NCBI GenBank assembly: GCA_022385805.1
Contig: MU277677.1
Coordinates: 264,252-328,251, forward strand
Direction: 5' to 3'
From: Pilatotrama ljubarskyi
Taxonomy: Eukaryota; Basidiomycota; Agaricomycetes; Polyporales; Polyporaceae
Length of the DNA: 64,000 bases
The translations under genes were made by a program, and so were the position numbers. Every line of letters begins with the position of its first letter. The stretch's first letter is position 1. The notes beneath the pieces are model-generated. The model ran no database searches, was not told the DNA's origin, and saw only the letters and a program-made list of their open reading frames with translations. Below, one piece after another: positions 12,552 to 25,783 of this stretch.

Positions 12552-13780
12552 TCACAGCTGCGAGGTCACCTCGCGCAGCTCGTCCTCCACAGTCTTCCAC
12601 TTCCAGAGCGACTCTCCGGGGTTGACAAGCTCGTTGTCATTGCGTGTGGAAAAGTCGACTTTACCCTCCGCCGAGGCGATCCTACAAGCTCGCCATCAGA
12701 TGGGGCGACGTTCGTACACCAATTGAGAGCACTCGCCTGACGTAGTCGAGGAGGTGCGCCTTGGCGGGGTCCGCCCGGACACGCGCCCGGGCCGCGGAGA
12801 GGTCCTCGCTCTTGATCTCGGGTTTCTTGCTCGTGTAGCGGGTGAGGAGGTCTCGGATGTTTTCGATGCTGACAGTGGTACCGGCGATGTATACACGGTC
12901 GGGTACGTTGGAGGCCGTAGCGGGGTCTAGCGCCAACACGCTTAAACGTGCGGCGGCACGCCCGATGTCCGTCGTTGAGCTGAAGGTGAGCCTCTGGCTG
13001 GCGGGGCCGATGCACTCGATCACCTCGGCGGGAATCTTGATCCAGTCTGCAAGGAAGGGTCAGTCTACCAGCGCTCCTCAAAGTATTGTAATCACCGGCG
13101 TACTAAATGGCTGTCAGGCTCGGATCAGCAGAGTGCAGCGCACAGATCTGCGAAGGGCACTTACACCAGGACGGAAGACGAGCTCAAGAAAGCCGCTGGT
13201 GTATACGGCGATCACCTTCTTGTCCTTCATCAGCGAGCGCGCCTTAGCTGCAAGCTCTCGCTTCAACTTGAAGACAGGCGGTTCATGCCCCGAGAACAAA
13301 GACTCGGGATAGTCGCTGTGAACGCGGTCAGCCGAACGTACGTCGACTTGATTTGAGTCATAGCAGCACGCACCCTCCCCATTCGCTTGAGAAGAATACC
13401 TTCGCTGTACTCCGCGCGGCGGCCTCCACCAATCCATGGCTGGTCTCAAGATGGATATAGCCATGAGACAGGAGGTCGATGATGACATCGACGCCCGAGA
13501 ACGCCTCGTCGAGGGCCTTGCCGAGGTTGGCCTCGTCGAGCTTGAACGGTTTAGCTCCCTTCGCGATAAGTTCCTGCGCCTTCTGGGAAGAGGGATCTCG
13601 GGAGACGAGCCGAATCTCCGAGAAATACGCCTTATACTCGGCCAGGAATACGGAGGTGAAGTCGTGACCTGTGCATTTGGCAAGTGCGCATGTGAGTCGC
13701 TGTTGGCCAAGGAATAGCCAACCGTACATACCGAGAAGGCCAGTGCCTCCGACGATTGTGACTGTCGGTTTGGCAGACAT
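12552..13780 (-). CDS. NmrA-like NAD(P)-binding protein, array copy 2
   Basis: ATG at 13780, TGA at 12552-12554. It starts MSAKPTVTIVGGTGLLG, the Rossmann glycine motif, with an intron directly after it as in its neighbours. Exon 2 carries IRLVSRDPSSQKAQELIAKG and AFSGVDVIIDLL; further exons carry FSGHEPPVFKLKRELAAKA, TDIGRAAARLSVLALDPATA and a WKWKTVEDELREVTSQL end. A soluble NAD(P)-binding protein of the NmrA/isoflavone reductase type is the best reading. Against copy 1 the second half is well conserved and the middle (HGYIHLETSHGLV) diverged, which suggests an altered substrate or regulatory site. It lies about 530 nt downstream of copy 1's start, with no gene between. Confidence 0.85.
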
Positions 13781-14366
13781 GCTCGTAGCGGTGAACAACA
13801 CAAGTGCTGCAGTGTGGTTGCGAGACGGGTGGATGTCTTCTGTCCTGGAGGCGTGCAAGTCGTGCTGGCGCTGATGTTCGCTGGCTGCTTATATGCTCTT
13901 TCTGAACCCTATCCACATTATGTGCCGACACTTGTGATTTGGAGCAGACGAAGCAGCTTTGGTGATAGCATTTTACGCAGGTTCCAAGGCGGATACACAC
14001 TACGGGGGGCAGTCACGGTCGTTTACAAGCGCCCGAGGGACTTGGTAATGTGGGAGAGGGTATGGGAACTTGGCACTGCAGATGCGCACCATTACGGCTC
14101 GGAATAAGGGTGGGTCAGGCAAACGCTGACGTCCACGTTGTGTCCTATGTCTTCCGCATCAGTCTCGCGAAAGGCCAGCTCGCAGCGGTCTAGATGCTAG
14201 TGGCTCGACAAGGTGACCCACTTGACATTCCGACGCACCTCGATCGGCCAAGCAACGACGGCTCCGGCCCATTGGCAACGTAACTAGCAACTAACAGACA
14301 GGACCCTGGTTATAAGTATACAAAACGGAGGTTTGGTTGTAGGTGCTAGACACATACGTAAACAAG

Positions 14367-15592
14367 TCACGCATCACGGAGCTGGTCCTCCACTGACTTC
14401 CATTTCCAAAACGCCTCGGCGGGATTGACCAAGCTGTTTGCGTTGTCTTCCGAGAAGTCGAGCTTGCCCTCGCCCATCAGCACTCTGGATCGAATGCATC
14501 AGCTTTGTGTCGTGATTGAAGGTGGGACCGCTGCTGCTGGACGTACCGTATGTACTCCACGATGTGAGCCCCCGGGGTCTGTCGCAACTTGTTCTTGAGC
14601 TGCTCCAGATTTTCACTCTTGACTTCGCCTTTCTGGATGCCCTTGGAACGAGCGATCAAGTCCCGTATGCTCTCGTAGCTCACGACGGTCCCGGCTATGC
14701 GTAGTTCCTCGGGGACCTTGTTGGCTGTCAGAGGTCCGAGCGCAAGCTCCGATAGTCGTGCTAACGCCCTGCCAATGTCCGCCTTAGACGTGAAAGTGAT
14801 CTTTTGTGAGGGCGGACCGATGCACGTGAAGACGTTGTTCTCAAGGTCGAATCCCACTGCGCATAGGCTATCAGCAGCTGTTCATTTTGACTTGCGCGCT
14901 AGACTCACTGAATGGCTACGGAACAATCAACCGTCAGTACTGCATATGGTGATGGAGAACGAGGTCTCATACATTCAGAGCGAGCTCGAGAAAGAGCCCA
15001 GTGTAGACGGCGATGACCTGAGTCGGAGTACCACGAGCAAGCTCCCGGGCCTCTGCTGCGAGTTGTCGCTTGACCTCCCACTCGTGATGGTCGTAACCCG
15101 GGAAGTTATTCTTGTTGTGGTCTCTGAACGCCCTTATCAGCGCCGTGGTCCTGACTTTCAGTAGCCAGAAGAGGTCTTACACCCCAAACTCGCTCAAGAA
15201 AAACACCTTTACGCCGTGCTTGACCGCAGCTTCGGCGACCTGTCTCTTGACGTCCTTGGGCGTAGTGGTAGGTAGGGCGTTGATGACAACATCGACGCCA
15301 GTGAAGGCTTCCGCGAGCGATTGGGCGACGTCCTCCTGATCAAAGAGGTTGATGAGCGCGCCTTTCTCTGCGAGCTGCTGCACTTTGGCCGTGGACGGAT
15401 CGCGGGTCAGGACCCGCACGGTCGGGAACGTGGTGTGGAACTCGTCCAGGAAGACTTGGCTAACATCGAAGCCTGTTCGGAGGTTATCAGCATAAGCATC
15501 TGCTATATGAGCGAGCCGAGCGCAAGGTTGGACGCGCACTTACCCAGTCGTCCAGTTCCACCGACGATCGCGACGCTGTATCTGCCAGACAT
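14367..15592 (-). CDS. NmrA-like NAD(P)-binding protein, array copy 3
   Basis: ATG at 15592, TGA at 14367-14369. N-terminus MSGRYSVAIVGGTGRLG with the conserved intron after the glycine motif. Exon 2 has VRVLTRDPSTAKVQQLAEKG and AFTGVDVVINALPTTTPKD, ending in VFFLSEFGV. A further exon has NNFPGYDHHEWEVKRQLAAE and a leucine-rich end near 14960. The last two exons have ADIGRALARLSELALGPLTA and a WKWKSVEDQLRDA end. Same family as copies 1 and 2, and closer to copy 1 in exon 2. The fold and cofactor are clear from the motif; the reaction is not. Spacer to copy 2 is about 590 nt and contains no gene. Confidence 0.85.
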
Positions 15593-15999
15593 ATCCGATA
15601 TCGCACTGCTCAGCGATGGCGTATGGTGCAACGTTAGGCTTGTGCAATGACTGCTGCGCTCGAGCTATATGTCGACTGTTATGTATTCTGGCACGGAGCC
15701 TTTACCGTGACGCAATCGCCGGTTCGGCTGCCGCGACGCGTGGTCATATGTCCAGAGATTAATACCATATGCGCTCAATGGTTAGCCAACTGAAGTAGTC
15801 CAGTCCGTGGTCCGCGTTCTATGACCTTCGACCTTGATCTACTTCGAGATAGCAATGAACCAGCGGAAACCAGAAAGCCGCCAAGCTAACTGACCCGTCG
15901 ACGTTGACTTACCTCCTTACAGGAACAGCCTGACATCGCAGTATGAGAGGACCTGCGGAACAACAGATGGAATAATTAAGCAAGCAACATACAACCATT

Positions 16000-17623
16000 C
16001 TACTCCGCCTTCGCGCCCTTGCTCTTCTTCGGATCGCGCTCCTCACCGCCAAGCCACAATGCGACGAAGATCACAAACGCGGCGCTCGTCGAGATCGCGC
16101 CCGCATAGTACGGCCACGCCGCGCTCAAAAAGCGTGGGTACTCGTCGTGCCGCGGTGGAACCACAGGAACGACCGTGGTACTCTCGAGATAGGTTTGTCT
16201 GTCAAAGGCGTCAGTGTCGCGAAGTGCTGGAGCAGACACTGTCGGATACTCACCCTTTGCGCTTGTGGTTGATGACGAATTTGAAGACACCGTGCCTGTC
16301 CGGGACACGGAATGTGAGCGAGTACTTTCCAGGCTCGCCGGGGACGGGCGGGAGCGTGGTGCGGATGTGCGGGTCGAGCATCGTGAACTCAAGCTGCATG
16401 TCCTGGACGCCGGAGTATGGCTCCCACATGTCGAGCTCGGGGTTGTATTTCGAGATGTACGCCGTGTAAGTCTGGAGAAGGGCAAAGGTCGAGTAGCAGT
16501 CAGCGAGCGCACACGACGAAGCACAATGGAGCGGACGTACCACTCGGTCATTGATCGTGTATGTCTCGCGAGGAAGCGTCTCGTTGACACGGTGGTGCTC
16601 AACGTTGTCAATGCGCAGCACCTGTGATTCCTGGAACGTCCACGCAGTGACGTCGCGCGCAAATTGCCTGTTTCCGGACTGTTTACCCCTGCACATATGC
16701 TCTCAGCAACCAACTCTCGGGTATGAGTTCAGCCATTAACCCACGTCGAGATCTCCTTATTGAAGAAGTCGTCCGTGAACAAGTCAATGCCGCCGACCCA
16801 CGTCGCACGCGCGTTGTTGAGCGTCTGGAAGCCAGTCACCAGGCTCAGCTGACTGCCCGCCCAGAGACCCTCCCCACCCTTCTCTGCCGCCTCAACAAGC
16901 GCGTCAGCCCCAGTGTCGCTGTCCGCGTCAGACGCAAAGCCCTGTGGAGGCGCCTTGAGCAGGGGAACCAGCATGGGGTTCGTTCCGAGCGCCTGAGGTA
17001 CACCAGAGAACCAAACCGGAGGCAGGTTCGACGAGACTATAGGGTTACCACGGGGAGGCTCAACAGGTATTACCGTCGCGGGGGTATCACGCCAAGGGAA
17101 GTGGGATATGAGGGGAGTGCCCGGTGGAGGGAGGATGAGGGAGAACTCGGCAGCAAGAGAGGTGAGGGGCGTCTGCTTCGTGGATAGTGCAAGGAGGAGG
17201 TTTGTGTTTTTGTTCAGAAGTGACACTAGGGACTGGGGGGTGATGTCGGAAGCATAGCCTGTGGGACGTGGTCAGCGTGAAGTGCATATACCTGTACATA
17301 GCTGCCGTGGCATACTCTTGGTGTCCGGCGCAAAGAGGATGACATGCGAGAAGTGGGCAACTTCGTCCTTGATTAATTGAGGCTCAGCCTCTTTGGGGGA
17401 CCGGAACGTGAGCTTGTAACCCTGCTCTGCATCTCCCGTCAGTGCCAAGTCGAGCAGATACACAGGCGGACGTACCTTCGAGGTCATTGAAGAATATGGA
17501 GAAGTTGTCGCGCTTCAATGAAGGGTCCAGGATTATAAGAACAGAGTCCCCCGTGCTCGAACGGGCCAATGCGAGGCCGACTAATGCCACGAGAGGCAGC
17601 AGCAGTCCTCGGAGAAAGCGCAT
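16000..17623 (-). CDS. WBP1: Oligosaccharyltransferase 48-kDa subunit (WBP1/OST48)
   Basis: ATG at 17623, TAG at 16000-16002, about six exons, about 450 residues. A signal peptide (RFLRGLLLPLVALVGLALA) is followed by the family start VLIILDPSLKRDNFSIFF. After that come FRSPKEAEPQLIKDE, VILFAPDTKS, a long central exon (NKNTNLLLALSTKQTPL through WVGGIDLFTDDFFNKE), SGNRQFARDVTAWTFQES, YTAYISKYNPELDMWEPYSG and a C-terminal membrane helix (YYAGAISTSAAFVIFVALWL). WBP1 is an essential ER-membrane subunit of the complex that moves the glycan from dolichol to asparagine. The short cytosolic tail is basic (DPKKSKGAKAE) but lacks the terminal KKXX retrieval signal known from the yeast protein. Housekeeping gene with no functional tie to its neighbours. 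Confidence 0.93.
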
Positions 17624-18197
17624 TCTTGGCGAATCCTGCCTGGCAATACATATTCATCAACGAGGACTTCAAAGGACACAACAGTCCACATCATACGCAC
17701 AAGCAGTCACCTTTTCAGGACGCTGTGAAGAGCGGCAGAGAGGAAGGACCGGAGTTGGACGAGAGTAGAGAGACACGCCAAGCCAACTCGACGCGCGGGG
17801 ACTGCGCACCAGCGACACGTAGAGCACGTCACGTGAGCACCTTTACGCGCGGGATCCTCCAGCGCTCCCGGCAGCATGCGCTTCTTCTCCCGACTCCATC
17901 CCACTTTCCGCGCCCGTTTATGCACAATCCCCAGTCTCCTGGTGGCGGATGCAACGTCGCTATGCAGGCTTGCTCTAACAAGCTTTGGCTCTTGAGGCAA
18001 ACATAATCGGCTTTCATTTGGGCTATCATGAATATTGCTGAATATCGCTTCTACATGTAACGAATTGTCCACGAGTCCAACAGAGTCCATCATTCGAAGT
18101 GCGTAAAGTCCGAAACCGTCGTGAAATGTCCACCATTGCTATCCACACACAGGCATTAGCTTGGCACTTCATTCATACATAGCTAGGCTTACTTACC
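17624..18197. other. Intergenic, no recognised gene
   Basis: Between WBP1 and the cerato-platanin gene. Minus-strand open frames at 17707-18093 have no recognisable motif. It probably holds the WBP1 promoter and the cerato-platanin 3' UTR. Confidence 0.4.
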
Positions 18198-18617
18198 TCA
18201 GAGCCCGCACTGCGAAGCAGCCACCTGCGTCGCGGTAGCGTCGATCCTCCCAAGCTGCTGAGCCTGGCCGTTCGTGAGCGTGTTCATCGCCCCAAGCGCG
18301 ATGTTGAAGCCCGCGTCCGCGTGGTCGATCGCAAGCACGTTGATGCTCTTGCTGTTGTACGTCAACTGCCAGCACGTCCCGCACTGTGCGCTGTTCCAGC
18401 CCGCGATCGCCGCCGCCCCTCCAATGTTGGGGAAGTGTGGGAGCGAGCCGAACGTGGAGAAGCCCTTGGTGAGCAACCCGTTCGGGCCGTCGGAGCATGT
18501 TACTGTCCCAAGGCTGGCCGAGCCGTTGTCATAGGACTCGTCGTACGAGACCGTTACACCGAGCGTGGACGGGACGAGTGCGGCGAGGGCGGCGAGAGCG
18601 AGGGTCTTGAACTGCAT
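18198..18617 (-). CDS. Cerato-platanin family secreted protein
   Basis: Single exon of 139 residues from ATG at 18617 to the stop at 18198. A signal peptide of about 20 residues ([18 protein letters not shown]) is followed by the mature start [19 protein letters not shown]. The family motifs [18 protein letters not shown] and [20 protein letters not shown] follow, and the protein ends SQCGL. Four cysteines are present, as expected for two disulphides in the double-psi beta-barrel. Cerato-platanins are small secreted, carbohydrate-binding, surface-active proteins with expansin-like folds, often abundant in basidiomycete culture fluid and able to trigger plant defence responses. Length and cysteine pattern are fully typical and I see no defect. 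Confidence 0.95.
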   Translation of the reverse strand: MQFKTLALAALAALVPSTLGVTVSYDESYDNGSASLGTVTCSDGPNGLLTKGFSTFGSLPHFPNIGGAAAIAGWNSAQCGTCWQLTYNSKSINVLAIDHADAGFNIALGAMNTLTNGQAQQLGRIDATATQVAASQCGL

Positions 18618-20562
18618 GATGGTAGCGACGGGTGTAGCGTTGGGTGAGTACGCTGCAGATCAGATTGTGCTGGGTGCGCTGCTGAGCCAACGAGAGTCGT
18701 TACCTCGCCTTAAATGCCACTGTACGTCTTGCGCTGGCCCCGACGTGCCGAGGGCTTGAAGGGCTGTGAAGGCCATTCTTGATGTCGGTTGACAGCGGGA
18801 GATGCCCACCTACTGCGCCCTGTGACCCCGGATGGTGTCTAGAAGCCTCCCATGCCGGAATAACCACTGCTTTACACCATTTTTCAGGCTTGCTATCGCC
18901 TTCTATGGCTGTTCGCATCACGGTCATGGACGTCCGTATAGCCCAACCTCTGCCCGTGCACCCCCTTCACGAATATTCTCGTGCCGGATCTTCTCAGCAT
19001 GCGCCGCCAGGCTCTGGTCGAAGCACCGCAACCTCGTGGTACGACGGTCTTGGGCCGCTTTGGGATTCGCGCGGCGGACGCTCCTTCTCCGGAGGTCGGT
19101 CATTCGCAGGCCGTGACTGAAGCGCTTACGCACGCCAAGGACATAACTCTTCGGCCGCGTGGAGGTTGGACAGAGGTGGGTGAGCTCTTGTCAAGCTCGC
19201 GCAAGGCATTGGTTCTATGTTTCCGTGAAGGAGTCCTGCGACCCGGAGAAGCTGAGGCTGTAGAAGCGAAGTAGTGAATGGCATTGCTATCAATCCATCA
19301 CTGCGAGGTATGTCTTCGTCGGATCAGACCAATCCGCCTCACGATATAGCACATACTTAGAACATTTTCAAGAAACTTGTATCATCCCCATTTCCGTGCA
19401 GGGCTAGAGGACTATATTCAACGACCATTCAGCTCGATGCTGCTTCAAACTTCTTCTACGAGTGGATCCGTAAGGAACCAACCTTCTCGTATTCACCTGT
19501 TCGTCCACCGTTCACTGCAATCGGTGGCGTCCTAGGCTCTTCGCGCGATTGCTGCGGAAGTCCCCTCTAAAGGGACCTTCTGTCGAGGCCATCGACGTCA
19601 CAACAAGTACCGACTTGGACCTACAGAGTCCCGCAGTACGTCTTGGCCAAATCCGATTTCACGTGGATACTTGGTCCACACTGGCTTGACGACTCTTGAC
19701 GAGCATCAGAATTGATCATTTCTGGGGACCGAAATCATTGCGAAAGCAAGGCGAAAGGCTGGTATCCGCGGATACTTTCCGCAGTTCGTAAAGCCTTTGA
19801 TTGATGAGGCACGTACGGGTCTGTGCTGGGAAAGGCTATGGAAGCTTTTCTCCAGTTGTGAAAAGGCGTCCCAGCGCCCATTCGACGCCCGGAGGCAGGC
19901 CTTGGTCAGGCGCCGGACTTAGCTGAATCGGCGCCAAGAGGGGGGCGAAACCCTAATTTTCGACATGGACCTCTCTAGCGCCCGCCAAGCGCTGAACTTG
20001 TAGTGCGCATTATAATTACTCTTCACCTTCAGCAGTCTCTCAGGAGGCCCTGGAACCCCCCGCTACACTCCCATTTTCTGGGTTTGCCAACAGATATACT
20101 GTATGTGGTTTTCATCGCGCAATCGAGAGTTGCTCGAGTGCTAGAGGGGGGTTAGACTATTTCCTTTTTCGGACGAGTTTTGAGTCGTCGACTTCTTCGC
20201 TCTCGCCTCGTCTCAGTTCTTGTCCGCTTAGCTCAGCGCCCCCCCCCCCCCCCAACACTCCCCTAAACGTATGTCTGAGAATCGTTTGGTGCGGTTTTCG
20301 TGAGATTGAGAGAGGGACTGGAAGAGTTATGAAGCCATCAGTGCAAACTGGAGGTCGATGTCGAAAGTTAAGGTTTCGTCTGCCTCTTGACCGGCGCTCC
20401 GCATTGACGGAAGAGCGCACGTGCTCTGCTTACATTCAAACTCCGTTTTAACACCACGGGCAATGCCGGAGATGACGGTGCCCCGCGCGGCCGAGCTCGT
20501 ACTCCCGTTCGTCGTCGATCCCCTCGTCCGACTTGCAGCATTCCCCTCTGTCGACTGTCGCC
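18618..20562. other. Intergenic stretch with ORF-poor core
   Basis: Holds the cerato-platanin promoter on the left and the adenylate kinase leader on the right. The core, about 19275-20156, has no open frame of 60 codons in any of six frames, which is unusual for such GC-rich DNA. It contains a perfect 14-nt palindrome GTATCCGCGGATAC at 19762-19775. No RNA gene or element was recognised. Confidence 0.45.
20239..20253. repeat. Poly-C homopolymer (15 C)
   Basis: Run of 15 consecutive C upstream of the adenylate kinase gene. The length is likely to be error-prone in assembly. Confidence 0.9.
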
Positions 20563-21636
<1,074 letters not shown>

Positions 21637-23516
21637 CGGTAGTACATGTACGTTTCTTGGCCCGTACAGACGCTTTATTCTGCTACCGTACCTTCCTGTA
21701 GTACATCTAGAATTCGCTGAACGTGTTTGCTGTCTACGAGTTTTCGACTCTGGTACGTCGCCTGGTTCAAGCAAGCGCTCCGCCGGTGACTCGGATGCTA
21801 CATCTTTCGCTTAGTCCATTCAATTATGTTGGAGCAGCAATTCGCGCTATATGTACATGAACTCGCTCTCTGTAGACACAGCACCTGTCATCGCTAGACG
21901 GGAGAGAAAGACGAGGCTCCATGTCACGGATCCGCTTCTCTCAGTCGTTGCTGGCAATCACTGATACCGTGCGAGATCAGGTATGGGATCCTCGGCTACC
22001 ATCTCAGACCGTGGTCGAGGCGGTGGAGAAAGCGCTGAGAACAATCCGAGGAAGCAGCCACATTGATCGTCCGTTCCCTTACGCGCCGCTGACTGTCATA
22101 GGAAAGCGTGACGCCTAGCTGGATAACGGCAGGGGTGTCATGAGGAACAAATTCTAACACGTCCTATAAGTACTTGATAGAACGCGAGCGGGGGCAAGAT
22201 TGTCCGTAACGGTCGATGTTTCTTGTCACCAATCCTCCGCGCTCTCCATCGGCGCTCCGATGTAGCGTGGGGATCCTAGAGATTCTGCGACGACCCCTTG
22301 AGTCTGATCACGCACATCAACACGACAGGGACGGTTAGCTTTTAGCTGCAGGGTAAGCGCCATGCAACACAAATACTGATCGCTTGAAGCGGAAGATTCC
22401 TCGACTCCGACATCGCATGATCTTCAGCGGATACGGAAGCAGTAGGAGACGCCCACATGAAAACGAAACGACGCTATCGATATCACAACTCGGGCCAAAG
22501 GGCGCTCAGCATGAGTAAGCCCTTTACGTGTGGCAAAAAGTTTGCAGTGGGACGATCGTTGGAGAGGAAAAGGGGCGATGGGGCGTAGCCAGATGTGAAT
22601 ACTACACCTGCCCAATATGGCAGCGCACTGTCGTATGGGAGTGCGCCTCAGTGCGGTGCCTTTCCAACTATTGCTTCCGCCCTAGGCGCCTAGCGGCGGG
22701 GCTAGCGCTGCTGCGGCAGTGCCTATACAGCCGCTTTCGGTGCTCCTTCGTGCCTATATACAACATTGTTTCGAGCAGCAGATTGACCAGGAAAAGGAAG
22801 GCGTGCACTGGTCGTATTGACGAATAAAAGGCAAATGTGCTAGAGAACCAAGGGCATGACAGTGTGAAATCAGCGAAATCAACGAACTCGCGCCATAACG
22901 TCCTTGCCATTGGTGGGTTTTCGCTCGAGGCGGGACACTGCGGCATAGCGCAGCCTGCCCTGGAGAACGGGAAGGGCCGTTGAGAAGACGAAAATATAAT
23001 GTGAAGCGGACCCAGATACACGTTTCACCACCGTTGCGTCCTGGATTTTCCGAGAATTGGGAATTGGTATAAAGCTATCTCAGCGCCTGTGCCTGCTCGA
23101 GTTCACTCGCACACGGATCTTTACTAATCATCAATCATCCTGAATCTTGATGCGCACTGCGCGCACATGGCATCACCAGGGATGGAGGAGCGTTGTATAG
23201 AGAGCGGCTGGCGGTGCAAGCGGTGCTAAGGGAGAACGTCGCGACGGCCTCCGAGCTCGCCGCGCGCAAGTGTCTGTTGCATGTCATGAGCGCATGGGCG
23301 CACTGAGCGCCGCCGGCAGCGTGAGCACACCATCTGGGCGATCCTATCTGCATCATGATTTGGCTCAGCGTCTTTGGAGAGAAGCTTGGACTTTTATAGA
23401 TTCACGTACGGCACCCAATACGCTTTTGCTTCTGGGAGATTAACGCTCGGACATACTTGAACGGCACGAGCACAGCTCTCTTGCCCCGAACCCCCGTCTC
23501 GCTGCTCCGCACCACC
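21637..23516. other. Intergenic, no recognised gene
   Basis: About 1.9 kb between adenylate kinase and the zinc-cluster factor. TATA-like TATAAAG at about 23068 and TTTATAGA at about 23394 probably belong to the downstream gene. No convincing exon was found. Confidence 0.4.
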
Positions 23517-25783
23517 ATGAAGGCTCCTACGGCATTACAGCGCGGCATGGCTTGCCTATGCTGTCGAAAGCGCAAGATGGTGAGTGTTCATGTTGTACAG
23601 CTGTCAGACGCCATTGCGCTAACGTCCTCCGCAGAAGTGTGATGGCGCTCGTCCGGTCTGCACGCAATGTAGCAAAGCCAACAGAGCGTCGGAATGCGAA
23701 TATTTTGAGAAGAAGCGAACAAGCCGCACGCAGTTGCTCCAAGCCAAAATTACGAAGCTCGAAGCTCGACTGCGTGAACTAGAAGCTGAGCAGACCCCGG
23801 AGCCTTCCTCGAGCTCGGCATCGCAATCCCCAAGACTCGAGGGATCGTTGTCACCAGGGCTGAGCTGTGCGTCCACTTGGATATCGACCTCGAGTGGCAG
23901 CTGACCCGCACGTCCTCACACCCCCGTCTCCCAGCCTCCCTTTCCTTCGACGCCCCTGTTTTCAACCCCCACGACCTCGAGCAGGACTACGTACATGACA
24001 ACAGCGGAGGCCTAGGTCAGCTCAATCCGGATCGTTTTTTTCCTGGGCCCGATGACGCTTCAGACGTTACGGGACTGTCGTGGTCGGAAGGCCTGAGCTT
24101 CTCTCCTGCGGTGGATGATTTCTTCGCTCCATGTCCATCAGATTCAAGTTCGAGTAGACTACACGATTCACCTTCCGGTCTTCCTGCGAAGTGGTGGGAA
24201 AGTGAAGCTTGCTGCGAGAATAAGCAATTGCTGTAGGGCTGCCTCTCATCTCGGTCTCGCAAGGTTACATGTGAGCTGACAAGTTGACGTTCTGTTGCAC
24301 AGCCTCGAAATCTTCTTTGCACACCGTCACCAATGCTCCTTTGACGTCCATATAGGAAGATTCAAAGCTGCTTTACTACTACCAGCCGCGCTGAAACCAC
24401 ATCCATCCCTTGTGGACGCCATCTACCTCCTCGCATGCTACTTCTCACGGTCTCCGGCTCTCACCGCTCTCGAACCCTACTTCCTCAAACGCTCGCTGCG
24501 AGGAATCTCCGAGGCCCTTCAACACTCGGACCGTATCGTTCACGTCCTTCAGGCTTCTTGTCTTCTCGCAGACTACTTCTTCTGGCATGGGCGGACGCTG
24601 GAGGGCTACTATCACTCTTCCATCGCAGCGCGCCTGGCCGTGGGACTCGGATTGCATCAGATACGCTCCAACGAGTGGTTCCAATTCCAATTTGCACGGG
24701 CTGGCTACCAGCAGGAACCTCCTGCGCCCCTCAAAGCATCTGTCCCCTTAAAGCCACCGCTCGATGAGGTCGAATACGCCGAGCGAATAGCAGCTTTCTG
24801 GCAGATCTTCTCGGTGGACAGGGCATGGGCTGTAGCGACGGGCCTTCCTACGGCTCTTCCCGATGACGACCATCCCCGCTCCCGGATAGAAACGATATGG
24901 CCCATCGCAATACCGGACGATCCCGACGTGAGTCTCCGCCTATCCTGAGGTGTCAGCGATCTCTCAGCCAACCACCTGTACAGCCCGCCCTCGAGAGCGG
25001 AATTGTGCAGACGCTCCCCGACGTGCATCTCTCGGGTTCGGCGTCCACGGTCGCTCTGCGCGTCAAAGCCGTCGCTCTGTTCGAGCGAACAGCGCGCTTC
25101 TCAGCTGGTGGGTGCATTCGCTCCTGCAGTGAGCCGAGATATCTGACATCTCATAGCGCCGACAAAGGACGACAGCCACCATTCGCTGGAGATGTCGCTG
25201 TCACAGTTCCTCAACAACTTGTCCAACTTGAGCAACCAGCAGTACGGCATGCCTTACCTGGTCACCACAGCCGCCCTAGTGGACATGCAGACGCTCGTAC
25301 ACGCCGCCACGATCCACCTGCATCGGGACGCTCTCGAGGCGCAGCCGGAATCGTACCAAAAGTGCGTGTGGGCAGCAAATGCTATGACTTCTATGATACG
25401 GTCACTGGGGGACAATGACTACGACCTTCTCTCTCCCATCATTGCGGTATGCGATCTTACTGCTGTGGGTGTCTGTGGACGTGTTCTGATGTTCACCTGC
25501 GCATAGACTTGTTGGCGTTCCGCGGCGGAGGTGTATTTGCGCATAGTCGCATCGTCTCAGGCATTGCCCCTTCCGACTACTGTCGAGCTGGTTGAGCAGG
25601 AGATCGATACACTCATCGCAGCCTTACAACGTCTTAGCTGTGTCTTCCCGATTGCAGGTGAGCACAGCTCATCTGGTTCCGACACGCCTGTACTGAAGGC
25701 TCATGGCAGGTATTTATGCTATGAAGGTGCAAGAAGACAGAGCAACAGCTCGTCAGAGCTATGCGGCCGCAAGGCTCGTATGA
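23517..25783 (+). CDS. Zn2Cys6 transcription factor with fungal-specific TF domain
   Basis: ATG at 23517, TGA at 25781-25783, about nine exons. The zinc cluster is split by the first intron: ACLCCRKRKM, then KCDGARPVCTQCSKANRASECEY, giving C-x2-C-x6-C-x5-C-x2-C-x6-C. It is followed by a coiled coil (QLLQAKITKLEARLRELEAE) and a Ser-rich linker. The fungal_trans region begins LEIFFAHRHQCSFDVHIGRF, runs through HGRTLEGYYHSSIAARLAVG and DRAWAVATGLPTALPDDD, and ends GIYAMKVQEDRATARQSYA. Fungal zinc-cluster proteins bind DNA, often as dimers, and control metabolism or development; the target is unknown. Two introns before the middle domain appear to be only about 35 and 32 nt (24198-24240 and 24270-24302), the only choices found that keep the domain in frame. 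The rest are 48-68 nt with normal signals. Confidence 0.88.

Noticed and set aside
6751..15592. Secondary-metabolite gene cluster (transporter plus three reductase-like genes)
   Set aside because: No backbone enzyme (PKS, NRPS, terpene cyclase) or pathway regulator is adjacent; proximity alone is not enough.
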